Part shown: in pieces, positions 44,496 through 53,530 of the stretch
How positions within the stretch are numbered: the first letter of the stretch is position 1
Layout of the letters: each line of letters opens with the position of its first letter
Source of the DNA: Quadrisphaera sp. RL12-1S
Lineage (GTDB): Bacteria > Actinomycetota > Actinomycetes > Actinomycetales > Quadrisphaeraceae
Reading direction: 5' to 3'
NCBI RefSeq assembly: GCF_014270065.1
Contig: NZ_JACNME010000004.1
Span: 432,409 to 496,408, forward strand
DNA: 64,000 nucleotides
Program-made: the position numbers and the translations under genes
The notes under the pieces: generated by a model
Databases searched by the model: none
Told to the model about the DNA's origin: nothing
What the model saw: the letters and a program-made list of their open reading frames with translations, nothing else

Positions 44496-46253
44496 TCAGG
44501 CGGGGCGCAGCCGGACGGCCAGCAGCGCGACGTCGTCCTCGGGGTGGGCCGGCAGGAGCCGGCGCACCACGGCGTCGCACAGCTGCTGCAGCGGCAGGTC
44601 GCGGAAGGTCTCCAGCGCGGCGCGCAGCTGCTCGAGCCCCGTGTCGAGAGGTGTGCCCCGGCGCTCCACCAGCCCGTCGGTGCAGATCAGCACGGTGGCG
44701 CCGGGGGCCAGGTCGGCCACCTGGTCGGTGCGCACCGACCCGCCGGTGAGCTGCTCCATGCCCAGCAGCAGCCCGGACCTGCCGGGCAGCACCCGGGCGG
44801 GGCCGCCGGGCTCCACCGCCAGCGGCGGCAGGTGCCCGGCGCTGCACCAGCGCAGGAGCGCACCGCCCAGCGCCAGGTGCGCCTGCTCCCGCTCCAGGCG
44901 CGCCACCAGCGCCGTGGCGGTGGTCTCCACACCGAGCCGCGCCATGGCCGAGTCGACCGTCGCCAGCAGGTCGGCGGGCGGGGTGTCGCCGGCCACGCCG
45001 AGCCCCCGCAGGATGCCCCGGACCTGGCCCATGTCGGCGGCCGCGCGGCTGTCGTGGCCCACCACGTCACCGATGACGAGGACGGGCCCGGAGGGCTGCG
45101 CGAACGCGTCGTACCAGTCGCCGCCGACGTGGGCGCTGTGGGCGGCGGGCACGTACCGCACCGCCACCTCGCAGCCCGGCAGCACCGGGGGAGCGGTGAG
45201 CAGGGAGCGCTGCAGCGCCTCCCCGAGCCGCTGCTGCTCGTCGCGCAGCCTCGCCGACTCCACGGCGAGCCCGCCGCGGCGGGCCAGGTCGGTGATGAGC
45301 GCGACGTCCTCGGCGTCGGGCGCCGCGCGGCCCTGGTCGGTGTAGCAGGAGAGCAGCCCCACCAGCCCGTAGCGTCCGCGCAGCGGCACGATGACCAGGG
45401 ACGACGGGTCCAGCTGCGCCATGGCCGCGCGCGCCCCGGGGTCTTCGACGGCGGCCCCCATGAGCGCCGCGGCCTCCCGGGCCAGCACCACCGGCCGCCC
45501 CTGCAGCAGCGGCTGGAAGACCGACCGCGCCGCCGCCAGGGCGTCGGCGCCCGGGCCGTGGTCGGCGCTGGCGGCCACGTGGGCGGTCTCCAGCGCCAGC
45601 CGGGCCACCAGCGGCAGACGGCGGGAGTCGCGGTGCCACCAGCCCGCGGTGCGGACCATGCCCCTGATGAGCTGGTCGTCCCCGTCCACCTCGCTGACCA
45701 GGCACCAGTCCGCCAGCGCCGGCACCACGAGGTGCGCCAGGCGCTCGCTGGCCTCCCGCACGCCCACCGCGCCCCCCAGCTCCGCACCGGAGCGCGTGAG
45801 CAGGCTGTTGCGGCGCGCGCTGCGCTCGGCGGCTTCACGGTCGAGGTGGCGCGCGGTGACGTCGGTGGTGCTCGTGGCCAGGCCGTCCCCGTCGGGCCAG
45901 GCCCGCACCTCCAGCCACCGCGGCGGGTCCACCGAGGCCTGCACCTCCACCACGGTCTCGCGCTGCTCGGCCACCGCCGTGCGCCACGCGGCCGCGATGG
46001 CCGACCCCCGCGACTGGGGCAGCACGTCCCACACGACGGACCCGACCATCGCCTCGCGCGTGGACCCGGCCAGCCGCGCCGAGGCGGCGTTCACCCAGGT
46101 GAAGCGCCACTGCGCGTCGAGCAGGGCGAAGCCGTTCGGGAGCGCTTCGAGCAAGGCCCAGGCGCGCTCGGGCGACAGTGCGTTCCGCACGGCAGCAGCG
46201 CTGCCAGCCGGGTCCCCCACCACGCGCCACAGTGTGGGGCCGGGCACCGACAC
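44496..46253 (-). CDS. PAS-GAF-SpoIIE serine phosphatase
   Basis: A 585-residue signalling phosphatase. A PAS domain lies at residues ~30-135 (LPNGFALLDAQWRFTWVNAA), a GAF domain at ~155-335 (VIVPLRGRYGLVGLLSCY), and a PP2C/SpoIIE domain at ~360-585 (HVGGDWYDAF, VLVIGDVVGHDSRAAADMGQ, LLRWCSAGHLPPL, LICTDGLVE, DDVALLAVRL). It probably dephosphorylates an anti-anti-sigma factor in response to a small-molecule or redox signal. A compatible HATPase is encoded at 13524-13895. It converges with map. Confidence 0.88.
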   Translation of the reverse strand: MSVPGPTLWRVVGDPAGSAAAVRNALSPERAWALLEALPNGFALLDAQWRFTWVNAASARLAGSTREAMVGSVVWDVLPQSRGSAIAAAWRTAVAEQRETVVEVQASVDPPRWLEVRAWPDGDGLATSTTDVTARHLDREAAERSARRNSLLTRSGAELGGAVGVREASERLAHLVVPALADWCLVSEVDGDDQLIRGMVRTAGWWHRDSRRLPLVARLALETAHVAASADHGPGADALAAARSVFQPLLQGRPVVLAREAAALMGAAVEDPGARAAMAQLDPSSLVIVPLRGRYGLVGLLSCYTDQGRAAPDAEDVALITDLARRGGLAVESARLRDEQQRLGEALQRSLLTAPPVLPGCEVAVRYVPAAHSAHVGGDWYDAFAQPSGPVLVIGDVVGHDSRAAADMGQVRGILRGLGVAGDTPPADLLATVDSAMARLGVETTATALVARLEREQAHLALGGALLRWCSAGHLPPLAVEPGGPARVLPGRSGLLLGMEQLTGGSVRTDQVADLAPGATVLICTDGLVERRGTPLDTGLEQLRAALETFRDLPLQQLCDAVVRRLLPAHPEDDVALLAVRLRPA

Positions 46254-46288
46254 CCCACCACCGCGGGTGCCACGTAGTGTCGCCGGAC

Positions 46289-47140
46289 GTGACGTGGCTC
46301 GAGATCTGCCTGGTCCTGCTGGCGGGGCTGTGGGCGGGGACGATCAACGCCGTCGTCGGCTCCGGCACCCTCGTGACGTTCCCGGTGCTGGTGGCGCTGG
46401 GGTACTCCCCGCTGGTGGCCACCGTCAGCAACGGCATCGGCCTGGTGGCCGGTGGCGTCTCCGGCGCGTGGGGCTACCGGCGCGAGCTGCGCGGACAGGG
46501 GCGGCGCCTGGCGATGCTCCTGCCGGCGTCGGTGGTGGGCGGCGCGCTGGGCGCCGTCATGCTGCTGCGGCTGCCGGAGTCGTCCTTCGAGACGGTGGTG
46601 CCGGTCCTCATCGTGGTGGCGCTCGTGCTGGTGGTGCTGCAGCCGCGGCTCCAGGCGCGGCTGCGGCGGCGCAACGAGGCCCGGGTGGCCGCGCTCGCCG
46701 GCGGCCCGGCCGACGGGGGCGCCGTCGTCGGCGCCGGCTCGCCGCCCCAGGTGCGCGCCTCCCGGTGGCTGGTCGGGACGACGGTGCTCGCGACCTTCCT
46801 CATCGGTGTCTACGGCGGCTACTTCACCGCGGCCCAGGGCGTGATGCTCGTGGCGGTGCTCGGCAGCTTGCTCGACGAGACCCTCCAGCGCGTCAACGGC
46901 CTGAAGAACGTGCTCACGCTCGTGGTCAACGTCGTCTCGGCGGCCTTCTACGTGCTGTTCGGCTACCAGACCATCGACTGGCTCGTGGTGGCGCTCATCG
47001 CGGCGTCGTCGCTGGTGGGGGGTGCCATCGGCGCCCGCTACGGCCGCCGGCTGCCGCCGACGGCGCTGCGCGCGGCGATCGTGGTGCTCGGGGTGGTGGC
47101 GCTGCTGCGCATCCTCGGCACGCAGGTCGGCTGGTGGTGA
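46289..47140 (+). CDS. TauE/SafE-family permease
   Basis: A 283-residue membrane protein with about eight helices. The family repeats LLAGLWAGTINAVVGSGTLVTFPVLVA (near residue 11) and FLIGVYGGYFTAAQGVMLVAVL (near 170) are both present. Members export sulfite or organosulfonates or move other anions. GTG 46289 follows a TAGTGT box by 8 bases, and the longer frame is antisense to the phosphatase gene. Confidence 0.87.
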   Translation: MTWLEICLVLLAGLWAGTINAVVGSGTLVTFPVLVALGYSPLVATVSNGIGLVAGGVSGAWGYRRELRGQGRRLAMLLPASVVGGALGAVMLLRLPESSFETVVPVLIVVALVLVVLQPRLQARLRRRNEARVAALAGGPADGGAVVGAGSPPQVRASRWLVGTTVLATFLIGVYGGYFTAAQGVMLVAVLGSLLDETLQRVNGLKNVLTLVVNVVSAAFYVLFGYQTIDWLVVALIAASSLVGGAIGARYGRRLPPTALRAAIVVLGVVALLRILGTQVGWW

Positions 47141-47160
47141 CGACGACGAGCCCGCGGCTC

Positions 47161-47220
47161 CTCGACGGGTGGGCGCAGAGCGCGCGGTGATCCGGATCGT
47201 GGTGCCGCAGGGGGCCCGAG
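47161..47220 (-). pseudogene. 3'-end remnant of a VOC-family gene (direct repeat, left copy)
   Basis: The minus strand reads CGTTIRITARSAPTR, matching the C-terminus of the VOC gene at 49532 (SGTTVRITARSAPTR). The 60 bases 47161-47220 align without gaps to 49531-49590, including 22 identical bases in one run. The stop codon is lost. Confidence 0.7.
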
Positions 47221-47232
47221 GGTGCCCGGCCC

Positions 47233-48219
47233 TCAGAGGACGACGTGGGCGAGATGGCCGTCTTCGAGGGCGGTCCAGGCGCTGCCGCTGGCCGTGACGG
47301 TGATGCCGTGCGGTTCGGAGCCGGCCCGCAAGGAGACCTCCTGGAGGGTGCCGTCGGGGTGCAGGCGCCCGACCCTGGCGCTGGCCCACTGCGTGAACCA
47401 GCACGATCCGTCCGGCCCGATGGCCACGGCGTGGGGCCGGCAGCTGGGGTCGGGCAGCTCGATCTCGGTGACGGACCCGCTGGAGGTGATGTGGGCCAGC
47501 CGGCCGGCGAGCAGCTCGGCGACCCAGATGCTCCCGTCGTCGGCGGCGGTGATGCCGACCGGGCCGGCGCCCGGGGTGGGCAGCGTGAGGATCTCGATCC
47601 GCCCTTCGGCGTCGAGGTGGCCCACGGCGCTGGTGCGGTTCAGGGTGAACCAGACGGCGTCGTCATCGGTGGCGGTGATCATCGCTGGGGCGCCTGCACC
47701 CGCAGGCAGCTGGACGTGGCGGGTGCCTTCCTCCGGGTGGTGGCGGGTGATCGTGTCGGCCTGCATCTGGGTGGCCCACAGCGCTCCGTCGGTGGTGGCG
47801 GCCAGGCCGCACAGACCCGCGTCCGGCGAGGCGGTCCTGACGTCGGGGACGCGCTGGCCACCTCGGACGCCGACCAGGGTCCCGGTGCCTGAGCAGGTCG
47901 CCCAGGCCGTCCCCTCGGGAGTGACGGTGATGTCCGTGGGACGTGCGTGGGGGCTGCCGAGGTCCCAGGTGTCCCAGGAGCCGTCCGGTGACAGGCGTGC
48001 CAGGCGGCCTGCGTGGATGAGGGTGGCCCACACGCGGTGCTGGCCGTCGGTGGTGAGCTGGTAGGGGCCGCCTCCGCCGGGGACGGAGACCTCGCTGACC
48101 CGCGGGTCAGGTGCGCTCACGGGGGGCGTGGGACGGTTCACGGCTGCTCCAGTCGTCGGTCCGGGTGGGGTCGCGTCGTCGACTCGCTGTCCAGCGGTCA
48201 CAGCGACGGGAGGGTGCAC
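47233..48219 (-). CDS. Virginiamycin-B-lyase-like beta-propeller protein
   Basis: A 328-residue protein with seven repeated blades (e.g. ITVTPEGTAWATCSGTGTLV, GLAATTDGALWATQMQADTI, ITAADDGSIWVAELLAGRLA, VAIGPDGSCWFTQWASARVG). This is the Vgb streptogramin lyase fold; His in RPHAV and EPHGI and Glu in ALEDGH lie where the lyase active site is expected. Vgb enzymes linearise streptogramin B; resistance activity here is unproven. It lies downstream of a TetR gene and a small membrane protein gene in one operon. Confidence 0.78.
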   Translation of the reverse strand: MHPPVAVTAGQRVDDATPPGPTTGAAVNRPTPPVSAPDPRVSEVSVPGGGGPYQLTTDGQHRVWATLIHAGRLARLSPDGSWDTWDLGSPHARPTDITVTPEGTAWATCSGTGTLVGVRGGQRVPDVRTASPDAGLCGLAATTDGALWATQMQADTITRHHPEEGTRHVQLPAGAGAPAMITATDDDAVWFTLNRTSAVGHLDAEGRIEILTLPTPGAGPVGITAADDGSIWVAELLAGRLAHITSSGSVTEIELPDPSCRPHAVAIGPDGSCWFTQWASARVGRLHPDGTLQEVSLRAGSEPHGITVTASGSAWTALEDGHLAHVVL

Positions 48220-48235
48220 GGCGACGTCCTCGTGC

Positions 48236-48934
48236 TCACCCGCCAGCGGGCGACCCCTGGCCGTCGACGGCGCGCTGGGCCGTGATGCCGTCGAGCACGA
48301 GGTCGGCCACGGCGTCCGCGCACGCGGCCGGGTCGACCTCGGGGTGGGCTCGCAGGTGGGCGACCATCGCGTCGAGGGCGCCCTGGTACATCACGGCGGT
48401 CAGGCGGGGGTCGGTGGTGCGCAGGCTGCCTTCGCGCTGGCCCCGGCGGAACAGCTCCTCCTGCAGGGCGTGCGTCTGCTCGTACTCCTGGGCGCCGAGG
48501 GCCAGGGTGCCGTCAGGGGCGCGCAGACCGGTGGCGATGGCGTGGATCGCCGCCATCTCGTCCGCGTGGGTGCGCAGCAGCGCTGCCGCCCGGTGGATCG
48601 CGTCCCTGATCACGGTCGGGACCGGGGCGTGCAGGTCCAGCCCGGCGGCGACGGCGTCGCGGACCCGCACCAGCGCCACCCGTGCTGCGTGGGCCATGAG
48701 CTCCTCGCCGTCGGTGTAGTAGTGCCACAGCAGTCCCTTGGAGACCCCCGCCGCCCGGGCGATCTCGGTGAGGGAGGCGCGCTGGTATCCCTCGCGGGCG
48801 ACCACCGCGATCGTGGCGTCCACGAGGGCCTCGCGCCGCTGCGCGGCGCTGAGCCGCTGGCGGACCGGGCGCTGAGCGGGCGTGGGGGAGGGGGCGCTCA
48901 CCGCGCCACCACACCACACGCGGGTCCGCGGCAT
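48236..48934 (-). CDS. TetR-family regulator
   Basis: A 232-residue repressor. The N-terminal HTH is ALVDATIAVVAREGYQRASL then TEIARAAGVSKGLLWHYYTD (near residues 35-74), and the C-terminal domain is helical. ATG 48934 overlaps the stop of the upstream membrane-protein gene by one base. Two identical-arm operators TTGACC-N4-GGTCAA lie over the promoter of this operon, so it almost certainly represses its own transcription together with the Vgb-like gene. Confidence 0.85.
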   Translation of the reverse strand: MPRTRVWCGGAVSAPSPTPAQRPVRQRLSAAQRREALVDATIAVVAREGYQRASLTEIARAAGVSKGLLWHYYTDGEELMAHAARVALVRVRDAVAAGLDLHAPVPTVIRDAIHRAAALLRTHADEMAAIHAIATGLRAPDGTLALGAQEYEQTHALQEELFRRGQREGSLRTTDPRLTAVMYQGALDAMVAHLRAHPEVDPAACADAVADLVLDGITAQRAVDGQGSPAGG

Positions 48935-49347
48935 CAGTCGTGGTGGGTGACGGCCCACCGGACCACGTCGCCGACGATGCCGGCCATGAGGACGGCGACG
49001 AGGACCATCTGCACCTGCATCCACGTCGGGACGAACCCGGGCAGCAGCGCCTCGACGACGTTGACGACCAGCAGCACCGCGGCGATCAGGCCGACGGCCC
49101 GGACCGCGCCTCGTCGTCCCTGGCGAGCTCGGCGCAGGCGCAGCGGGAGCAGGACGGCGAAGACCGCGACGACGAGGGCGTGGCCCCAGGCGTCGTCGTT
49201 CGCCTGCGACGGTGCGGCGACGGTGAGCGCTCCCAGGGCGAGCAGCGTGCACACGACCACCAGGAGGTACGCCGTGACCAGGGTGTTGGCGAGCGGGAGG
49301 GCGGTGCGCGCGGGGGAAAGACCGTAGAGGCCGTTTTCATTGACCAC
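48934..49347 (-). CDS. Small four-helix membrane protein
   Basis: A 137-residue protein with four hydrophobic segments (LVTAYLLVVVCTLLALGALTV, ALVVAVFAVLLPLRL, AVGLIAAVLLVVNVVEALLP, MVLVAVLMAGIVGDVVRWAV). No family is certain. The GTG start at 49347 lies 7 bases after a TACTGT box and inside a TetR operator. It is the first gene of the membrane protein-TetR-Vgb operon. Confidence 0.7.
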   Translation of the reverse strand: MVNENGLYGLSPARTALPLANTLVTAYLLVVVCTLLALGALTVAAPSQANDDAWGHALVVAVFAVLLPLRLRRARQGRRGAVRAVGLIAAVLLVVNVVEALLPGFVPTWMQVQMVLVAVLMAGIVGDVVRWAVTHHD

Positions 49348-49383
49348 GCGGTCAACAGTAGCTCGTGTTGACCACACGGTCAA
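49340..49383 (-). promoter_or_regulatory. Double TetR operator over a leaderless promoter
   Basis: Two perfect dyads, TTGACCACGCGGTCAA (49340-49355) and TTGACCACACGGTCAA (49368-49383), are 28 bp apart. On the minus strand the second supplies a -35 TTGACC; 17 bases later comes -10 TACTGT (49355-49360), and the first dyad covers the start codon. Confidence 0.88.
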
Positions 49384-49450
49384 TGACTGGTGTCGCTGGC
49401 ATGCCGCTCGTCAACGGCTGCTCGGAGGCCAGGCTCCCTGCACCAGGCCA

Positions 49451-49480
49451 GTGCGATGTCCGTGCGATGCCTGTGCGATG
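49451..49480. repeat. 11-bp GTGCGATG tandem repeat
   Basis: GTGCGATG recurs at 49451, 49462 and 49473, exactly 11 bp apart, between the TetR operon promoter and the VOC gene 3' end. Confidence 0.6.
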
Positions 49481-49531
49481 CGCAGGCGTCGGGAGGAGAG
49501 GTCGTGCGAGGGCTGCCGGCCGAGCAGTTCC

Positions 49532-49948
49532 TCAGCGCGTGGGTGCAGAGCGCGCGGTGATCCGGACCGTGGTGCCCGACGGGTCGCGGAACGCGCAGTC
49601 CCGCGGTCCCCACGGCTGGTCCGCCGGCTCCTGGAGCACCTCGGCGCCCGCGGCCGCGACGGTGGTGAAGAGACCGTCGACGTCGTCCGTGCTGAAGCCG
49701 ATCATCGGCAGGGACCCCTTGGCGAGCAGCTCCTGGAGGGCGTCGCCGTCCTCGGGGGAGCGGCCGGAGCGGGGCGTGGACAGCACCACCGTCACGCCGG
49801 GCTGCGTCGCCGCTCCGAGGATGACCCAGCGGCCGCCGCCTCCGGAGACGTCGTTCAGGACCACCAGGCCCAGCGCGTCGCGGTAGAAGCCCAGGGCGGC
49901 GTCGACGTCGTGCACGGTGACGTGGGTGGAGGCGAGAGCGATCGTCAT
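49532..49948 (-). CDS. VOC-family (glyoxalase-like) protein
   Basis: A 138-residue single-module VOC protein. It starts MTIALASTHVTVHDVDAALG, has FYRDALGLVVLNDV and ends with the metal-binding-type block DCAFRDPSGTTVRITARSAP. Such proteins act as small metalloenzymes or bind and sequester drugs. ATG 49948 follows a TAGGTT box by 7 bases. It is next to an AraC regulator gene, a common pairing. Its 3' end is duplicated at 47161-47220. Confidence 0.85.
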   Translation of the reverse strand: MTIALASTHVTVHDVDAALGFYRDALGLVVLNDVSGGGGRWVILGAATQPGVTVVLSTPRSGRSPEDGDALQELLAKGSLPMIGFSTDDVDGLFTTVAAAGAEVLQEPADQPWGPRDCAFRDPSGTTVRITARSAPTR

Positions 49949-49996
49949 GCCGAGGAACCTAGGAACGGTCGGCACGGCCCGCTTCTCGCATCCTGC

Positions 49997-50446
49997 TCAG
50001 CTCCGCGCGACCTCGGCGGCACCGCTGGCGCGCGAGGGTGCTCCCTGGGTGGCCCGCGGTCTGGCCACGAGCCGCACCAGGCAGCCCGGCAGCCCCGCGA
50101 GGTCCTCGTGCCGCCGGGCGCGGTAGGCGCTCGGCGGCTCGCCCACCAGTGCCCGGAAGCTGGAGCTGAAGGAGCCCAGGGAGCTGCACCCGACCGCCAT
50201 GCAGGCGTCGGTGACGCTGCTCCCCGCGCGCAGCAGCGCCATCGCCCGCTCGATGCGGCGCGTCATGAGGTAGCGGTGCGGGGTCTCGCCGTAGGCGGCC
50301 CGGAACCGCCGGCTGAAGTGCGCGGGGGACATGAGCGCGTGCCGCGCCAGGGTCGTCACGTCCAGCGGCTCCGCGAAGTCGCGGTCCACCAGGTCGCGCG
50401 CGCTCCGCAGCCTGACGAGCTCGTCGAGGTCCACTCCCGTCGGCAC
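49997..50446 (-). CDS. AraC-family regulator
   Basis: A 149-residue regulator consisting mainly of the two-HTH AraC domain: LDVTTLARHALMSPAHFSRR and FRAAYGETPHRYLMTRRIER (residues ~28-70), SVTDACMAVGCSSLGSFSSSF (near 76-96). There is no N-terminal sensor domain. It probably controls the VOC gene 48 bases downstream on the same strand, though that gene has its own -10 box. Confidence 0.85.
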   Translation of the reverse strand: MPTGVDLDELVRLRSARDLVDRDFAEPLDVTTLARHALMSPAHFSRRFRAAYGETPHRYLMTRRIERAMALLRAGSSVTDACMAVGCSSLGSFSSSFRALVGEPPSAYRARRHEDLAGLPGCLVRLVARPRATQGAPSRASGAAEVARS

Positions 50447-50486
50447 CGTTCCATCCTGGTCTGCGGTCCAGCCGTCGCGCGATCGC

Positions 50487-51008
50487 TCACCCGGGTGTCG
50501 TGACGTCTCGGGCCACGCGGGCCAGCAGCTCCTCGAGCAGCTGCACCTGCCGCTGCTCGGGGTGGCCGGCGGGGTCGAGCACGGCCTGCACGGCCAGGCC
50601 CAGCACGGCGGCGTGCAGCACCTCCGCCTGCGCGCGCACGTCGCGGCCGGCGCCTGCGTCGTCGTCGAGGGTGGCTTCCAGGAGCCGGTGGATCGTGTCG
50701 CGGCTCGTCTGGTAGCGCGCGGCGTGGTCGGCGGCGTGCCCGGCGTCGGCCAGGGCCGCGTCCCAGGAGGAGACCCAGATGCGGTTGGTCGTCAGGGACT
50801 GCGCGTCCAGCGGGAGCATGTCGAGCAGGGCGGCTCGCAGCGCCGGCAGGCCCGGGGCGGCGCTGCGGCGCACGCGCGCGGCGCTGCGCTCGGCCAGCAG
50901 GCGCAGCGCGAAGGCGGTGAGCTCCCGAGGCCGCTCCGCACGTCCGGCGGGGCCGGAACGCCTGCGGTCTCGGCTCGTGCCGTCAACGGGGTGGCATGGG
51001 TGCCTCAC
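50487..51008 (-). pseudogene. TetR-family regulator lacking its DNA-binding domain
   Basis: The frame encodes a BetI/TetR-type ligand domain (ALRAALLDMLPLDAQSLTTN, RIWVSSWDAALADAGHAADH, LHAAVLGLAVQAVLDPAGHP) but no helix-turn-helix. The region where ~45 N-terminal residues should lie reads as an unrelated Arg/Pro/Gly-rich stretch, and no HTH is found in other frames up to the chemoreceptor promoter. It looks like a 5' deletion, perhaps when the chemoreceptor gene arrived. Confidence 0.65.
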
Positions 51009-51038
51009 CGCCTGTTCTGCTCCGTTGAGGGGACGACC

Positions 51039-51066
51039 TCAAGGTCAGTCGCCCACGACCCGATAC
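51039..51066 (+). promoter_or_regulatory. Possible sigma-28 (FliA-type) promoter
   Basis: TCAA (51039-51042), 16 bases, then CCCGATAC (51059-51066) resembles the motility sigma factor consensus TAAA-N15-GCCGATAA. It lies 23 bases before the chemoreceptor start. Confidence 0.4.
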
Positions 51067-51088
51067 GCCACATCAGTTCCGTCGGTAC

Positions 51089-52693
51089 GTGTCCATGGAG
51101 GACGTCGTGATCCACCGTCTGGCTGACCTGAAGATCTCCCGCAAGCTCACCCTGGGCTTCACCGTGATCTGCCTGCTCCTGGTGCTCACCTCCGGGATCG
51201 GCATCCTGCGCCTAGGACAGGCGCAGGCGAACCTGCGCACCCTCGCCGGCAGCGGCCTGGCCTCGGTGGATGCCGCAGAAAAGACCAAGACCGCGTTCAC
51301 CCAGGCCCGCTTCGACCTGGCCAACGCCGCACTGACCCCCGATGCAGCTGGCACCGACAAGGCTCTGGCAGCCCTGGACGCCGACCAGCAGGCCCTGGAC
51401 CAGCAGTGGGCTGAGTACCAGGCCAGTGCACCAGCCTCCACCCCCGCCCAGCAGCAGGCCTACACCGCGGCGCTGGCGCAGTGGCGCGCTGCCGCCACCC
51501 AGTTGATCCCCCTGGCCAAGGCCAACGACCTGACCGGCTTCGTGGCCCTGCGCGCCACGACAGCGACACCGGCAGCGGCGACAGCAGCGGCAGCTCTGGA
51601 CGAGATCGTCAAGGCCGAGCACGCCGAGGCTGCAGCGATGGTCGCCAGCGGTGAGGCGGCCTACCGCGCTGCGCTGCTCCTCCTGATCGGATGCACGGTC
51701 GCGGCTGTGGTGCTGGCGGTGGTGGTGGGTGTCGTGGTCTCCCGCTCGGTCACCCGCCCTCTGTCGAAGGTCGTCGAGGTCATGACCGAGGTGGCTGCTG
51801 GTCGGCTGGACCGCCGCGTCGGTCTGAGCACCAAGGACGAGGTCGGCCAGCTGGGCGCCGTGGTCGACGCCTCCGTGGAGTCCTTGGCCACCGCCATGCG
51901 CGGCATCGCCGAGGAGACCCGGACCCTCGCATCGGCCTCCTCGTCGCTGTCCTCAGTCGCCACCCAGATCTCCGCCAGCGCTGAGGAGGCCGCCACCCAG
52001 ACCCAGGTGGTCGCTGCTGCCTCCGAGGAGGTCACCGTGAGCATCTCCACCGTGGCCGCCGCCGGGGAGGAGATGACCGCCGCCATCGCCCAGATCGCCT
52101 CCGCCACCGCCGACGCCTCGGCGATGGCCACCTCCGCCGTCTCAGCCGCCGGCGCAGCCGGCACCGCCATCGACAGGCTCGGGACCTCCTCCCGCGAGAT
52201 CGGCGACGTCGTCAAGCTCATCACCTCCATCGCCGAGCAGACCAACCTCCTCGCGCTGAACGCCACCATCGAGGCCGCCCGCGCCGGCGAGGCCGGCAAG
52301 GGCTTCGCCGTGGTGGCCGGGGAGGTCAAGGAGCTGGCCCAGCAGACCGCGCGGGCCACCGAGGAGATCGTCGGCAAGGTGGCGGCCACCCAGGGCGACG
52401 CCTCGGCAGCTGCCTCAGCAGTCACGCAGATCGGTGAGGTCATCGCGCGCATCGACGAGGTCCAGGCCACCATCGCGGCCGCCGTCGAGGAGCAGTCCGC
52501 GACCACCGCGGAGATGGTCCGCAACGTCACCGAGATCTCCTCCGGGTCCGCGCAGATCAGCCAGAACGTCTCCGACATCGCCCGCGGCACCGACACCAAC
52601 CGCGAGGGCGCCGGTCACACCGCCACCACTGCGCAGTCGCTGGCCGCCTCGGCCAGCAGGCTGCAGGAGCTCACCGGCCGCTTCACGGTCTGA
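51089..52693 (+). CDS. Methyl-accepting chemotaxis protein
   Basis: A 534-residue chemoreceptor. There are two membrane helices (residues ~20-42 and ~193-215) around a ~150-residue, helical, Ala/Gln-rich sensor (four-helix-bundle type). A HAMP domain follows ([20 protein letters not shown]), then the signalling domain with the invariant tip [20 protein letters not shown] and [16 protein letters not shown]. Ligand unknown. No che genes are in the window. It may be driven by a motility sigma factor. Confidence 0.93.
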   Translation: MSMEDVVIHRLADLKISRKLTLGFTVICLLLVLTSGIGILRLGQAQANLRTLAGSGLASVDAAEKTKTAFTQARFDLANAALTPDAAGTDKALAALDADQQALDQQWAEYQASAPASTPAQQQAYTAALAQWRAAATQLIPLAKANDLTGFVALRATTATPAAATAAAALDEIVKAEHAEAAAMVASGEAAYRAALLLLIGCTVAAVVLAVVVGVVVSRSVTRPLSKVVEVMTEVAAGRLDRRVGLSTKDEVGQLGAVVDASVESLATAMRGIAEETRTLASASSSLSSVATQISASAEEAATQTQVVAAASEEVTVSISTVAAAGEEMTAAIAQIASATADASAMATSAVSAAGAAGTAIDRLGTSSREIGDVVKLITSIAEQTNLLALNATIEAARAGEAGKGFAVVAGEVKELAQQTARATEEIVGKVAATQGDASAAASAVTQIGEVIARIDEVQATIAAAVEEQSATTAEMVRNVTEISSGSAQISQNVSDIARGTDTNREGAGHTATTAQSLAASASRLQELTGRFTV

Positions 52694-53089
52694 GGCGAGC
52701 GCTTGCTGGGACCGTCGCGATGAGGCGGCACTGGAGCCCTGCACGGGGCGGTGAGGACGTCCGTGCGGACGGCAGCGGTGAGGTCCGCGGTAGGCCCCAC
52801 CCCTGGTGAGGTCCTGGCGCTCACTGGAGCTCGCACCGGCAGGTGCCGACCGTCGGCGACCCCCGCTCGAACAGCCGCCAGAGGTGGCCGGGCACGCAGC
52901 GCGTCGTGCCAGCCGTGCAGGTGGTCGGTGTCGTCGGGGTCGGGAGCAGGCGGGCGATCTCTCGCAGCGGCGGATCGAGCTCGCGGCGCCGTGCACCCGA
53001 GGTCAGGACCGCCTGGCGGCGGCGGGGATCAGTGACCCGTGCACGGCGACCGTCGAGGCGATCGCGGTCCAGCGCTGGCTGCTCGCCCC
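52694..53089. other. Gap without a convincing gene
   Basis: About 400 bases between the chemoreceptor and the SnoaL-like gene. Open frames here are short and of shadow composition; no repeat of the 54.8-63.8 kb family and no clear hairpin was seen. Confidence 0.5.
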
Positions 53090-53452
53090 TCAGGCGCCGT
53101 GGTTCGCGATGACGAGCTCGCTGACGCGGGCGTCGCGCAGCGTGAAGCGGTAGTCGAGCTCGGCGACGCCTCCGGGGAAGCTGCCCTCGAGGCGCAGCAC
53201 CACCACCCAGTGCTCGTCATCCACTCGATGGGCCCCGACCTGCTCGGTCGTGTAGTCGAACTCGGCGCCGGCGTCGCGCACGAAGGCGTGGACCTCCTGC
53301 AGTCCGCGGAAGGGTTCGCCCTTGTCGACGACGACGACGTCGTCCGCGAGGAAGGCCTCGGCCGCGTCGGCGTCGTGGACGACGCTGGCGGCGAGGAAGC
53401 CGCTGATGGCGGCGGGCAGCTGGTCGGTGTGCGGGTCGCTGGTGTGCGTCAT
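53090..53452 (-). CDS. SnoaL/NTF2-like protein
   Basis: A 120-residue protein of the NTF2-like fold (DQLPAAISGFLAASVVHDAD, AEAFLADDVVVVDKGEPFRG, ELDYRFTLRDARVSELVIAN). These are small enzymes or ligand-binding proteins of varied function. ATG 53452 was chosen. It is divergent from a MerR regulator gene and is its likely target. Confidence 0.82.
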   Translation of the reverse strand: MTHTSDPHTDQLPAAISGFLAASVVHDADAAEAFLADDVVVVDKGEPFRGLQEVHAFVRDAGAEFDYTTEQVGAHRVDDEHWVVVLRLEGSFPGGVAELDYRFTLRDARVSELVIANHGA

Positions 53453-53493
53453 GGACCGACCGTGCGCCGTCACGGCGCGGGAGGGTCAAGCGC

Positions 53494-53520
53494 TGGACCC
53501 TCTCCCCGGGGGAGGGTCCA
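53494..53520. promoter_or_regulatory. MerR-type operator
   Basis: TGGACCCTC (53494-53502) and GAGGGTCCA (53512-53520) form a 27-bp near-perfect palindrome with TCCCCGGGG at the centre, and a further GAGGGTC half-site lies at 53481. It separates the divergent SnoaL-like and MerR genes; the GACCCTC...GAGGGTC form is typical for actinobacterial MerR regulators. Confidence 0.75.
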
Positions 53521-53530
53521 GGCTGGTCCG

